Shown here in pieces: positions 1 to 12,400 of a DNA stretch of 64,000 bases. The position numbers and the translations under genes are program-made. The first letter of the stretch is position 1; each line of letters starts with the position of its first letter. The DNA is taken from NCBI GenBank assembly GCA_004352715.1, contig SCFE01000001.1, positions 1,431,638 to 1,495,637 on the forward strand, read 5' to 3'. The notes below the pieces were generated by a model. The model searched no databases, had not been told where the DNA came from, and saw only the letters and a program-made list of their open reading frames with translations. This stretch comes from Hofstenia miamia. Taxonomy: Eukaryota; Xenacoelomorpha; Acoela.

Positions 1-75
1 CTATGCTTGGTGGCCTTCTTGTTTCTTGTTCACTCTATGGAACGCTTCCAGAAGCGTGCTTTTAAATGGATCTCT

Positions 76-175
76 CCCGAAGTCGATCTGAGCATTATTC
101 ACAGAACAATCAGCAATGTCATGGCCCTTTTAAAACGTTGGTTGTGCAGTTAATAATGCTCGGATCGACATCGGG
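76..175. repeat. Short palindromic (hairpin) repeat
   Basis: Positions 76-99 and 152-175 are inverted copies of a 24-bp sequence (22 of 24 match) separated by about 52 bp. The arms read CCCGA-[A/T]-GTCGATC-[T/C]-GAGCATTATT. The arrangement suits a small palindromic MITE or a foldback element. No target-site duplication was identified and no coding sequence lies inside. Confidence 0.6.
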
Positions 176-179
176 CCAC

Positions 180-2412
180 TTTTATTCCCTTCTAAATTAC
201 AGTTTACATCTAGAACAAATTTTTGTACTTATTTGAACCAATTACTAGTTCAAAATTGTTTGATTTATTAACGTCCTACATTATCCTGCCCCTACAATGA
301 TTTATGTCAAGATTTCTTTAAAAATATCGGATTAGATCTCTTCTAAATAGAAACCATTTTCTAGATGTGAATTTAATGTAGAAGCGAATAAAACCAGTTT
401 GAATCTCTCCACAAAACCTTAGGAAACATTTATCAAAAGAATATGGAAACTGTTGAACGAGCATGAACTAGTGTTTTTCGAGTCGGATTAGAATACAAAA
501 ATCCATTAGGGATTTTTAATTTGCGTCTACAAAATATGTTTTCTCTTGTGCCTCATTTTCTTAATCAGAGAGCTTGTCAACATGCTCGGCTGTCATAAGC
601 CTTCCCTTACGAGCAATTTTTCGAGTTAAGGGTGTGTTTCTACTCGACTTTTATAAGCAGATTTTCGTTGAAAATTCAATTATTTTTGTTCAAATTGACT
701 TTTTTATTATCTATTTTTGTATCAAAAAAGCAGAGTTAATTTCGATTTTTTGTCAGATGATAAATGATCATTTAATGAAAAATTGATAACGGGAACGATT
801 TCCCAACGTTAATTATATTGATTGACTGGTAACAACAAACTCTGTTAATTGGTTTGTAAACTAATGATAGTCCGCTAAGTGCTACTATAGAGGTACGAAC
901 AAATTTTTAAAAGTTGGATAAAGTTTCGGGTAGAGTTGGTAATTTTCAGTAGAAAATCTTTTATGTTAATTTGTTTTCATCAGTCTTAATTTTTCCAAAT
1001 TCGACGCAAGAGTCATCTAGATTTTAACGGTGGATACCAACAAAGTTATATCACTTTCTAAGCTTAAGCACATGATTGCCTCATCTCAAATTAAGCATAT
1101 TATTAAAAGTAGTTTCCATGGTATGTTGCCAAACTTGATATTGAAAAATATATTTTAAATCCTTCGCAATTGTATTCTTTCAGTTGTAAATTTGAATATT
1201 TCCGCTTACAATTTAGAATGCAAATGTCCTAACTGTGCACATGGCTGTTTTGAGTACAAGGGATTGAAAATTGAACTCTCTTGTGATACTAATTTATTAT
1301 TTGTTAATTTCTTTTAAACTTTAAAGGTACTATGATTCTACAAGAGAAATTTCAAGTAATTAGAAAAAATATGTTTTGAGATATTAGGGATATTAGTTTT
1401 TAGTGAAGACTATTGCCTTAAATGCTATCCTAAACAATGTTCAGCCGTTGTTTAAACAAAATTTAATATTAATACATGCATCCAGAAATACATTAGCCTT
1501 AGCATTCTTAATATGCGAATACATAGAGATATTTCAACTAAAAGCTATATAACACATTTATATTGATAGCCTATTTAATCAGTTATTCAATAATGTTTCT
1601 ACCAATTTTAAGTCATGGTAGCATGGTAAACACATCTTTTGTTTCTGGAATTTGTGTCACTATCATATCATCAAAACTATAACAATTAGTCATGGCAAAT
1701 TGTTGTGATTGAGTGTCAATATCTTTGTTGTTAGTTCAAAGATACATAAAAAATATAGTTCCATTTATTCTTTAGTAACTAAATTTTCAAAATTTGCATG
1801 TATGTTTCCAAATCTTCAAAATTTTAAGATATGTTAGAGATATCACAAAGCATGCTATTGTATCAATCTCCCTCTATAGCTAATTAGGTCTGCACAACAA
1901 TGCTGCTGATTGTATTAAGCTTGAAAACCATGATTATTATTCGATAATTAGTCAAGAAATTTGCAATATGCTTGGAATGCAGTTAGGACACTTGCACACT
2001 GATATTCTTAAGCAAACACTTTTACGGAACCAAACAAACAATGTTATAAAGATCACTTCTAGAAATTGCCTATAGTGTCCATAACTCAATTTTCAAAATA
2101 ATTGTATGTAGGACATTTGAGTACGGGGACAGCGAACTGTTGTCCGATAGCATACCTTAAGTATCGTTGATACCTACAACTTTGTTCACAACTTTTTCGA
2201 ATTTAGTGAAGTTGTCAGCAAAAGTTGTAAGTGTGAATGCAAAAAATTTTGTTTTCAACTAAGTTTTCAGAGTTAAATCGATTCTATCTACATTGGCTGA
2301 CAATTTTTGCGAGATAATAAGGTTGTCAACAAAGTTTCAAGTGTAAACGCCTCTAGACATAAAATTCAATAAATTATGTATATTTTTTGGATTAGCAAAA
2401 ATTTATTTTTCA
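180..2412. other. Intergenic, no gene recognised
   Basis: AT-rich sequence with no open frame that looks like a conserved protein. The last 250 bases before eIF6 hold a weak inverted repeat (listed separately) and should include the eIF6 promoter, but no clear core promoter motif could be singled out. Confidence 0.5.
2178..2336. repeat. Possible MITE upstream of eIF6
   Basis: AACTTTGTTCACAAC at 2178-2192 is inverted as GTTGTCAACAAAGTT at 2322-2336 (one mismatch), and the related motif TTGTCAGCAAAAGTTG occurs between them. This suggests a 160-200 bp miniature inverted-repeat element. Outer ends and target duplication are not clear, so chance similarity in AT-rich DNA remains possible. Confidence 0.35.
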
Positions 2413-2418
2413 GAATAT

Positions 2419-4972
2419 ATGGCTGTTCGAGTGCAATGTGAGAAAAGTGATGATATCGGCTGCTTTTCCATTTTGACAAATTCTTACTGTATTGTCACTG
2501 AATCGAATTGCGAAAATTTTTTCAGTGTTTTTGAATCAGAATTATCTGATGTTATACCCGTTTTTCATACATCTATAGCTCGTTGTCGTATTGTGGGGAA
2601 TTTATTAGTGGGCAATAGAAAGGTAGGCTTTTAATTGTTTTTTAAGTAATTTAATGTTTAGGGATTACTCGTTCCAAATTCAACTACTGATCAAGAACTG
2701 CAACATTTGCGGAATTCTTTGCCAGAAAGTGTGAAAATTATCAGAGTTGAAGAAAAACTTAATGCCCTTGGCAATGTAATTTCTTGCAACGATTATGTTG
2801 CTTTAGTTCATCCCGATCTTGATGCGGAAACTAGGGAGATTGTTGAAGATACATTAGGTGTGGAAACGTTTGCCCAAACAATTGCTGGAAAGGTCACTTT
2901 TAGCTATGTTTAAACAATTTATATTTTATTTGATGTAACAGTTTTGGCGGATTTTCAAGTCTTTTGAAGAAACAAGTACATTATTTAATCAATTGCATTT
3001 CATATACATGGTATTTTTGGTAACTTTGTTCAATGTATGTCAATTATCAAAGAGTTTAAATTAGCTACTGTCAAAAGCATTTTCGAATCTATATAAGTAT
3101 TTGAAAGTGGTTAAATTCTTTGAATTTGAAAGGTTTTGATGTAATTTTTTATATCAGACTCCATGCATTTGTATTAATTATTAATCAATTGGTTGAGGTT
3201 TCTGACAGTTAAGATAATCTTGGTTAGGTGGTTTTAACACACTAAGGTTCAAATCTGTTACCTTAATGCATTAAGAAATCAATTAGATTGTAAATCTATT
3301 GGTTACAACATTTGATACATAAGACAACATGGCACTTCCCACTAAAAGGTTTGTTGCGAATTCTGCGCAAATTTAGTGTTCTTTTCTTTTCACAATGATT
3401 ATGAATCGGAGATGTGAGTCGTTTTTGTAGACTTGCAGCAGAAGAGGATTGAGTAGTCTTAATACCAACGTCCTTTCTGACCTCTTGGATGTTGTTGCAG
3501 AAAACTGCGTCTGCTGATATTAGAATGTGCCTGCTTTTTTTAAACACCCATACTTCCACTTAAACAATATCAAAATGTTTATAAAATAAACAAAGGCCAG
3601 TATTTGCAGTCCAGTTTTGTCGAATTTTTACGCACCTAGTATCTAGCATGTAATTCTCGATACCATCCTGATGAACAGTGCCACTATGATGTGTAGTAGT
3701 ATATTCACAATTTTTTTATTTCGACCTAGAGCATAACGAGCATAAGATGTCACGTTGCTTAGAAGAAAAAAATATCAATGATTAAATTGTAACCTTTGTT
3801 GTACAGAAGTTCCATAAGTGTTTGCAAAACTTTTTACCAAATGACTTTCCAATTATCAAGAAGACAATGGCATTTGTCTAAAGGAGCTATGATGCCAGCA
3901 CAAGCCTGTATTACATTTTCAGCCTGGCCTACTACATTTTCTTGTTCATCATTCTGCCGTGTGTACCTTCCAGAGCATATTAAATAATTATCAATTTAGT
4001 TCCAACTCGCCACCGAATTGAATTATTTTCATTATCAAAATCTTCGTGACCGATGAGTGACAGGTGCTCTAGGTCTTGATCACTTCAGGTTGATGATGAA
4101 TCTCATGAAATAGCTCTATCGTTCTTCACCTTCTCTTCGAAATCTTGATCTGTGTCATTCCCAGATTCATCACTCCAAAGATTTATCATTCTTTGAAAGA
4201 AATGTTGAGACATTACAAAATGCACATGATACTGATGTATTTGATGTTTCTAGACCTTTCGACATGTTTGCGTTTGCAGCAATTCTATAGCGTGGGATAT
4301 TGTGGACTAGAAGTCACCTAATAGTAAATTTACACAAATAATTTGTAAATTGAACATTAATATCATTTTAATACATCATTTTATTTACAATATGCACCAA
4401 TCTATTGTTATGCAATATAAATTGTTCTTATTTTGTACAGTTAATTGTAATTTTTGACACATTATGGGTTAAAGTACGTTATTTATATTTAACTACTGTT
4501 TTTTTCTTTCTTTTGTTCTTGTTCACGTTGAGCACTATTGGTATTATTATGTTTTATGGCTTTATTTCTTAAAGATATTGTCATTTGTTCTTAGTATTGT
4601 TAAAAATTAGAACAAAGACCCACATATGTGTTTCTCCTATCTTATTTAAACATTTAGGTCTTGGTTGGAACCTACTGCCGATTTACTAATAATGGTGGTT
4701 TAATGCATCCTGAAACACCTGTAGCTGATCTGGATGAGTTGTCTTCTCTTCTACAGATTCCCCTAGCCGTAGGAACAGTCAATTACGGTTGTCGCCAAAT
4801 AGCTGCAGGGATGGTAGTTAATGATTGGGCTGCATTTTGTGGTATGCAGACATCTCCTTCAGAAATTACCACTATTGAGAGAATTTTCAAACTTGGGGAT
4901 GGGGATAGCTCAATGCCTTCAGTTCAAGGGGACAGTTCTCACCGCGATGCTATAATTGATAGTGTATCCTGA
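2419..4972 (+). CDS. EIF6: Eukaryotic translation initiation factor 6 (eIF6), 3 coding exons
   Basis: eIF6 binds the 60S ribosomal subunit, blocks premature joining to 40S and is needed for 60S maturation in nucleolus and cytoplasm. Exons are 2419-2622 (68 codons), 2662-2892 (77 codons) and 4658-4972 (104 codons plus TGA), all joined in phase 0 with GT..AG introns of 39 bp and 1,765 bp. The roughly 249-aa product matches the usual 245-aa length. Diagnostic family segments are present: MAVR start, [40 protein letters not shown] and [17 protein letters not shown]. The last contains the Ser-Ser pair corresponding to the phosphorylated Ser174/175 of vertebrate eIF6. The C-terminal tail ([12 protein letters not shown]) keeps the serine aligned with human Ser235. 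A 3' splice acceptor (TTTTTCAG) ends at 2413, five bases before the ATG. A possible ATTAAA poly(A) signal starts at 4990. The large second intron contains a reversed piggyBac remnant. Reading frame is intact, so the gene is probably functional. Confidence 0.97.
3296..3985 (-). pseudogene. piggyBac-like transposase remnant in eIF6 intron 2
   Basis: Two decayed blocks on the - strand resemble a piggyBac (PGBD) transposase. The upstream block (about 3985-3800) reads through [20 protein letters not shown] and on to a LLDNW segment, matching the DDE-core region that normally reads DNFFTS, then hits a stop. The downstream block (3559-3296) encodes the C-terminal cysteine-rich domain, parallel to the better kept copy at 22990-23496 (shared HCEKxRTxNLxRI and GKCxVVxCxxC), but with some zinc ligands lost. 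The regions between and before the blocks are deleted or unreadable. It is a dead fragment, antisense to the host gene. The acidic N-terminal part may extend to about 4080 but is uncertain. Confidence 0.7.
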
Positions 4973-5880
4973 TAACTCAATTATTCGGAATTAAATATTT
5001 CTATAACCATTAGTATAGTTTTTCATAATATGAATAAGAAATTTTAATTAACTTTGTGCTACATTTATTTACATGTATATTCTGAAATACAAATATGATA
5101 ATTTGTCTCTACAAAGTATTAATTCCTGTTCGTAAGACCTAACCGATCATAAATATGCGATTTTTTACGTCCCATATGTTCTGGCAACCCAAAGCACTAA
5201 GTTAGACACTGTTTTATCCGTTGTAAGCTTTGTTCATTTGCAACCGTCTTGTATCACAGTGACCGAAATTTGCAAATAGCGAATTGGAATGCCTAGTTTG
5301 AAATTAGTATAAATGATTAAACAAGATCAAGTCACCAATTCGTTTTACGACAGCAATCAACTTTTAAAAAATTATTCAAAAACTTTTGCAAAAATATAGT
5401 TTTAATATTTTGCAATCTTACCAAGTTTAACAGTGCAGTTAATACACAAAAAATAGACTTGTCAACACAACGTTCTTATTGTCTCTTCCATTCTGGCAGG
5501 TAGAGGATGGATAAGCTTGCTAACCTTGTATTTTTGTAATTGTATATTGCATACGGTAGATCAACTATGCATCAAAGCAGCATTATCAAAATATGAAACA
5601 CTTACGTCCATAATTAAAAACAAATTAAACTACTATCGCTAACTCAGTAAAAATTTAAGACTAAAAAGAAAATATATTATCTATGATACAACGAATTTGC
5701 AGGCTTCTTTAATCGATGTAATGCTCTAAGAGCTATCCCCAACACTCTAAACCTAAATAAATCTAATTGTTGACTTTGTTCAATATATGTACGTATATTG
5801 ATACAGTATTAGCAGACGAGTTTATTACTTATGAGTTTCAAATAATTACTTAAAACTTTGCATCAGTGTATACCAAAATT

Positions 5881-5916
<36 letters not shown>

Positions 5917-6480
5917 AAGAACTTCTACTTAATAAGAACATTTTAATTTGTTAGGGATCTTTATACCCAGATAGAGTATAATTTTCAATGAACATGTTAT
6001 TACAGTATTAGGTGTTACCTGTTAAATTGATACACGTGGTGAATATTTGTTATACCAATCCGCTCATACATTTCAACTTGATGGCCATACCAGTTTTTAT
6101 ATTTGTTGCATTCGTTTTGAAGGTATGTTTTTTGATAAATTAACTCATGCATTCTTTCCTAAAGCACACTTAGCATTAAAATGGAATTTCAAAGTATATT
6201 CTACAATTAAAATTCAATTTGTGATTATGTGTACTTAATCTTACTTATTTTAGTTTCATTATGAAACCTTTCAAAATTTCTTTACAAAGTAAATTAGTGC
6301 TACTTAGTTTTGTGATTATTTCTGGTAGTATTCTCAAAAAATAAAATTAAATGTTCAAAAATAACATTAACTAAAATAATTTATTCAACAGAGATTATAT
6401 ATTTCCTATATAATTCAATCATTCAACTTTTAAAACATTTTTATCATATTGAAAACTACATAAACTAAATGCATAGAATA
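4973..6480. other. Region between convergent genes; (TA)n tract
   Basis: 3' flanking DNA between eIF6 (+) and the coiled-coil gene (-). It contains a (TA)n tract at 5884-5916. If the giant exon is spliced at 6490, the terminal exon(s) must lie here. Candidate acceptors exist on the - strand near 6370 and 6465, each followed by a stop within a few codons, but none is convincing. Confidence 0.5.
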
Positions 6481-9400
6481 CTAACTGACCTGCAATATAA
6501 AAATCTGTTCTTCAGTTGTTTGTAGTTTTGAATTGCTCAGATCATTATCCACTTTCAGTTTCCTTACTTCACAATGAAGGTTTTCGATAACTGCTTTTTG
6601 GAATGAATTTTTTTCTTTAATATCAGAAATTTCTTTAATAATTGTATCACTATTTAGCCAAAACTCCTGAAATTTAGCGTTTGATAATCTTTTCTGAAAT
6701 AACAACTTCGAATTTAAACAATTAATTTGTGCTGTTTTAAAGTCGATTTCTTCCTTCAGCTGAAATGAATTGTAACTACTTTCTTCAATTGTTATAGAAT
6801 TCAATTTTTTTAAATGAATAATGTAGTTTTCACAATCATTAATATATCTTAGGCATTGATTGCTTCGAGTGTAGTAATAATTTTCATCTCTAATAATTAT
6901 TTCCTTACTTTGTAATTCTAATCGGTGCTTCAATTCCAACGATAGTTTTTTTTCTTGTATATTTTGTTCTTTCAATTTCGCAATCAATGATTTCTGTAAT
7001 GTGATTTCTTGTAATAATGATTTAACGTGTTTATACATTACTTCTTTAAGCACATTACCTCTTAACCCGGAATGTTTCACTGAGCTAATATCCATCAACT
7101 TAACTTGTAATTTAAAAAAACGCATTGCAATCTTTTCAAACATGTTTTGCATTGATTGTATCATAAAATCTGTGTTTGTCATTGATATCATTTGCACATA
7201 TTCATTTTGAAATGACTTCATATTTTCATAAATGCAGCTGTTTCTAAAAGTCTTAAAGCTGTCTTTTATATAACTGTTTTCTTCAATTAGATTCTTTGAT
7301 GTTAGAAAATATTTTTTGCAGTCTTCCTGACTCTTTTTTTGATTCATTTGTGACATGCTGATATCGAATTCAAGTTGAGAAATAATGTATTTGAATTCCA
7401 TATTATGACTTTGGAAGCTGATCAATTTATTTTTATATGTTGCTTTTATTTTATCACAATTATTTATTATGTCTGATGTATATTTGTCAAATTCATCTTT
7501 AATTATATGATTTTCTTCTTTCAGGTTTTCATATTCACCTAATAAATGTTGTTCATTTTCAATTTCTTCAGACAACTCTACTTTGCTTTGCAGAATTTTT
7601 GTTTCAAAATTTGTTATTATAGAAATTTTTTCATTATATATTTGACTGAGATTTGTCTTAACGTCACACTTTAAATTGTTAATTGAGTTATGTAAAAACG
7701 CAATTAAATTTTGACGAGTAACTTCATTATTCTTAAATATTAGTTCTAGTTTTTTGCAAATAGATACAATAAGCGATTTTAGGTTTTGAAGTATCATTAT
7801 TGTTTTTTCCAAAATTTTAAAAGTTACTAAATTAAAACTTTGATAATATTCATTTGTTAATTTTTCTTGTAATATGTTATCAATATATTGATTCATTTGG
7901 ACTTGAAGATTATTTTCTTTATTGCATTCTTTTAACAAACGTTTTCTCAGATTTGTATTTTCTTCTTCTAATATTGCAGCATGTTGTACTTCACTTTGGT
8001 AAGCAGATTTGTATGTTGCAGTTTCAAAAACAATGTTTTTAATAGCATTATTTTGACATCTTAGTTCAGCTTCAAATTGATTTCTTTCCAATTCTCTTAA
8101 TTCCGCAAATTGCTTCTTATTTATTGTATCAATTTGAATTTTTTCAGTCAATGCAGAATTATCTTGCAACACCTTATTAATATCTATTACCATTGCTTCT
8201 ACAGAATGCATTGCTTCAAATATTAAATGTTTACTGTTCTTTGCAAAATGGAATATTTGTTTTACTTGTGCAAAAATGGAATTTACATGTTGAAAATACA
8301 CTGAATATTGCTCAAAATGCTTTTTGATACTTTGTAACATCTCCTGATATTTACAGATCATCACACAATTTACTAGCTGCGAATTTGATATCTCATCCTG
8401 AAAATCAATCGTTGCAAAATTTTTATTAATACATTCAATATTAAATTTGTAGTGTTTAGCTAGTAGTTTAATAAGCATATTTTGAGTAAAACATAAAGTA
8501 TTTTCTAATTCGTTCTTTTCAATTTCGATTGCTTCAAAAGAATTAGATCCCACTGAATTAAAGTAACTAGCTTTTAGATGTAAAACTTTATTTTGCATTT
8601 GCAATTCTTGATTCATGAACTCGTGCATCTGCAAACTGGATTCCATTTTGGCTACTCCCAATTTCATTTCAGAAATTTCCGATAGTTTTACTCCAATATA
8701 TAGTTCAGTTTCCATTTCTTTATTTTGATAAAATGCAACTTTGTCATTAAGAGTTATTAAAGAGGCATCCTTTGTCAAGTCATTATTAAATATATTTAGT
8801 AGAAATAGGTTCAGAAATTGTTTTAGATATGTCTCCTTAAGTATGTTGTTATATTTATTGTTTATTATATAATTCTCAGTATCTTCAACAATTAATTTGC
8901 TAAGATTTTCTTTTTCAAGCAGAAAAAACTTTGTTTCATCCTTCTGAATGCTGCTTTTGCATTGGTTAATTAACAACTTTAAAATATACTGAGAATATTC
9001 TTCTAATTTCATAATATAGCATTTTGTAATGAAACACATGTTGAAATTATTTGCAATTGCATGAAGACATCTGTTAAACTTAGCGTTAATGATAGTGATA
9101 TTGCCTAAAATATCTTGAATATAAGTTTCTTGAATGGCTATGTCAGCCTTTAAGCAATTGTCCAGTGCCAGCTTGTGATCAAGCACATTCATAGAATTGC
9201 GTGCCACCCAAACTAAGTACTTATTATCCCTTTCCAAATTAGTATTTTGTACCATCAATTCACTTTGTTTAAAATGTAGCATTAGTAACTTATTGTTATT
9301 TTTCATTAATAGTTGCTTGTTTTCATTAACTGTTTTGAAATTTTCATTCCCAGAATTTTCAATGATTAAAAATTGCAAGTAATTTTTCATTAATAAATTT

Positions 9401-12400
9401 AATAAACTTTGATATTTTTGCACAAGGATTACAATTTTAAACACTGAAAATTTTATGTAATCAATATTACAATAATGGTAACATAGCTGAGTACCAATGG
9501 AATACACAAATTGTTTGATGAAACAAATAATCGTTTGTTGTCTTTTAAGAGTTTCATAAACGTTTTTAATATTTAAAAACATCATTTTAATATTTGTGAA
9601 ATTTGTTTCCAGCGGACTGAACTCTACGGTAATGTTCTCATAGTAGCATTTATATTTTAACTGATTAAGACTTTCATATGTTTTGTAAACTTGATATTTT
9701 TGATTATAAACAATAGATTTCAAATGTTCATTTTCAACATATTTTTGTACAATAATATCATTCATAATCAAAATTTCACACTCCTTAGATATGTTTTGTT
9801 CAATAATATAAATAATATGATTTTGTAAGGTAAGACTATATGCCTCTTTGCTTAAGTTTCTTATGCACTGTTCAAAATAATGTTCATTATCCTTAAACCT
9901 TAATGCTGATAATTTTTTTGCATGTATTAGACTAGAAATAATTGTGCTCTCTTGCTCCAAGTCTATAGTGAAAAATAAATAATTATTCAATTCTAAGTAA
10001 TGCAATAGGCATTTTGATTGTTCTATCATTACCATTTTACAATTACTTTTATCAATTAGGTGTTGTTCATTTTCACTTTGCAAATGCTTATGATATTGCA
10101 CTTGCTGAGTGTAATTTTCTTTTATGTCAGTTATAAAAATATTCAATTCTTCAATAATTTCTTCCTTTTGTTGCAATTGTATTTCTAAGCTATCTACCTT
10201 TAGTGAAAATAATACTAGTTTTTCTTGCTCTTCTTTATTATTCAAATGACATGATTGAAGAATTTCTTCAAGTTGGCAAATGTAGAAGATGTTTTCTTCA
10301 TTAGATTTTTGATAAAAATCAAAGTTCATTGACAGACATTCAATTTCCATTTTTAGCCTAAGTATTTCACCTTCATTAAGAAAAGATTGTTGTTGTAATT
10401 TTAATAAATTACTTTGCAGATATTCATTTTCTCTTTTAACAAGTTTAAATTGCATAGTATTGAAAATGTTGAGTTTCATTAGGCTTAATACTTCACTATT
10501 CAAATAGTTAATGTCCCTCAAAAGAAAATAAGCAACAGCCAAATATTGCCAATTCCTTTCATTTAAGCAATAAAGTTTTTGTTGTGTAGCATAAAATTCA
10601 TTTTTATCATTTAGCAATAAAAATTCTAGGTTTCTGTTTTTTCCAACTTCCTGTTCTATGTCAAACAATAGATATGCTATTTCATTATTTTTATTTACAA
10701 TTATTTCTTTATGAATTACATTAGCAGAATTACTACTATTGCAATAACTTCTTAAGATTGCTATAATTTCTACAAAGCATACAGAATTTAGTTCATGGTT
10801 TTCTTTTGAAGTGATTTTAACAGTTTGCAACAAACAAGCCGTATTCTCAATCCATGAAATAAGTGAACACAAAATAGCATTTAGCATTATTATTATGTTT
10901 ACTGATTCTTCAATTTGTATTCTAAGAACTTTGGATTCAGTAATTTCTGAATATAGTTCATTCAAAATATTTCTGCATAATTCTCTTTCAGGTTTTGTAG
11001 TGGTTTGCAATTTGTTTTTATTATTAAATTCTGACTCAATAGCTATGTTAGCTATACTATTTTGCTCCTCCAGTTGTTCAATAACTTTCTTGTATTCTTC
11101 TATTCCATTCTTCAAAGCATCCAATTCTAGTTGCTTTTTAGTTAATTGAACCTTGTAAGCATTCTCTCGTTTCTCGCATAGAATGTGTGTTTCAACTGTT
11201 TCTTTCACATATTCTTCCTTAAATTCATTTTTATTTGAGTCTTTGATATTAGTTTTATCTAACTGAAATTTAGCATCTTCTTGGATTTTGATTATATTTT
11301 CTTCTAAAAAATAGCAATACATGGTGTGCTCATTTATAGAAATTCGATAGTGCATCTGTTCTTTCTTAAGAAGCTCCAGTTCTTCTTCCGTTTTATTTTG
11401 AAACATTTCAATATTTATATAGTGAAAATATATATTTTTATATTGTTCATACAAATAATAGCACATTCCCTTTGTGTAATTCAGCTCTTTCTTGCAATTA
11501 ATGTACTTTTGTTTAAATTCTTCTTTTTTGAAGAGCGTTCCATTTAGGTCTGTTAGGTCTTTTTGGTGGCATTCATTAAGTAGAAAATGTTTCAATTCAT
11601 TTGTATACATTGCTATTTGCAGCTCTTGGATTTTTTCGCAATATTCCTTATTAGCTCCTTGTATGTCTAAGTTTTCAAATTCCAAATTGGATATTGTATT
11701 CAAACTTTTATTGATTACAACTTTTAGATCACCATTTTCATTCCTCAAAAGTTCATTCTCAAACATTAATTTTTTAGAAAACTTTTCCAATTCTCTTTGT
11801 TGATACAAATTATTTCTTATTTCATAAGTGTTTAGTTCTAATACCTTACTATAGTTAGATATTATATCCTTTGAATTTTTAAAGTGACTTTTATTTTGTT
11901 CACTGAAGTTTTTTAGAAAGATTAAAGCACATTCATATTTTGAATTATATTCACTGCCAGATATAATTAGTTTGTGTAGCATTGTTTTAAGATATTTCAT
12001 GCACATGACAAAAAGCTTTTTGCAATAATAAAATTTGTCATTTAATTTTGAAACACATAGAGACATTTCTTGTAAACTAGCAGCTTGCAGTGTTGTTGAT
12101 AGGATACACCATCTGTTGTCTGAATTAAATGTTTTAATGAGATTGGACATTTCCTTAATGGTATGTTGTAAAAATTTTGAGAAATGGCACTGGAAATATT
12201 TAAATTTCTTAGTTACAAGATCATTTTCAAACGATGATTGATAAAAATCTAATGCCCATTCATTAGTAATACATGCATAGTTTTTGGCTTCAATTGTTCT
12301 CTCTATTTGATAGAATTCACATTCACTTTCCAAGAAAAGTGTTTTTGAATTCTTGTTATCTGCTTCATTTATCAAACTGTCTATGATTTCAGTTAAATTA

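Noticed and set aside
574-786. 70-codon open frame on the + strand upstream of eIF6
   Set aside because: Phe/Ile-rich translation of AT-rich DNA, no family, no supporting signals.
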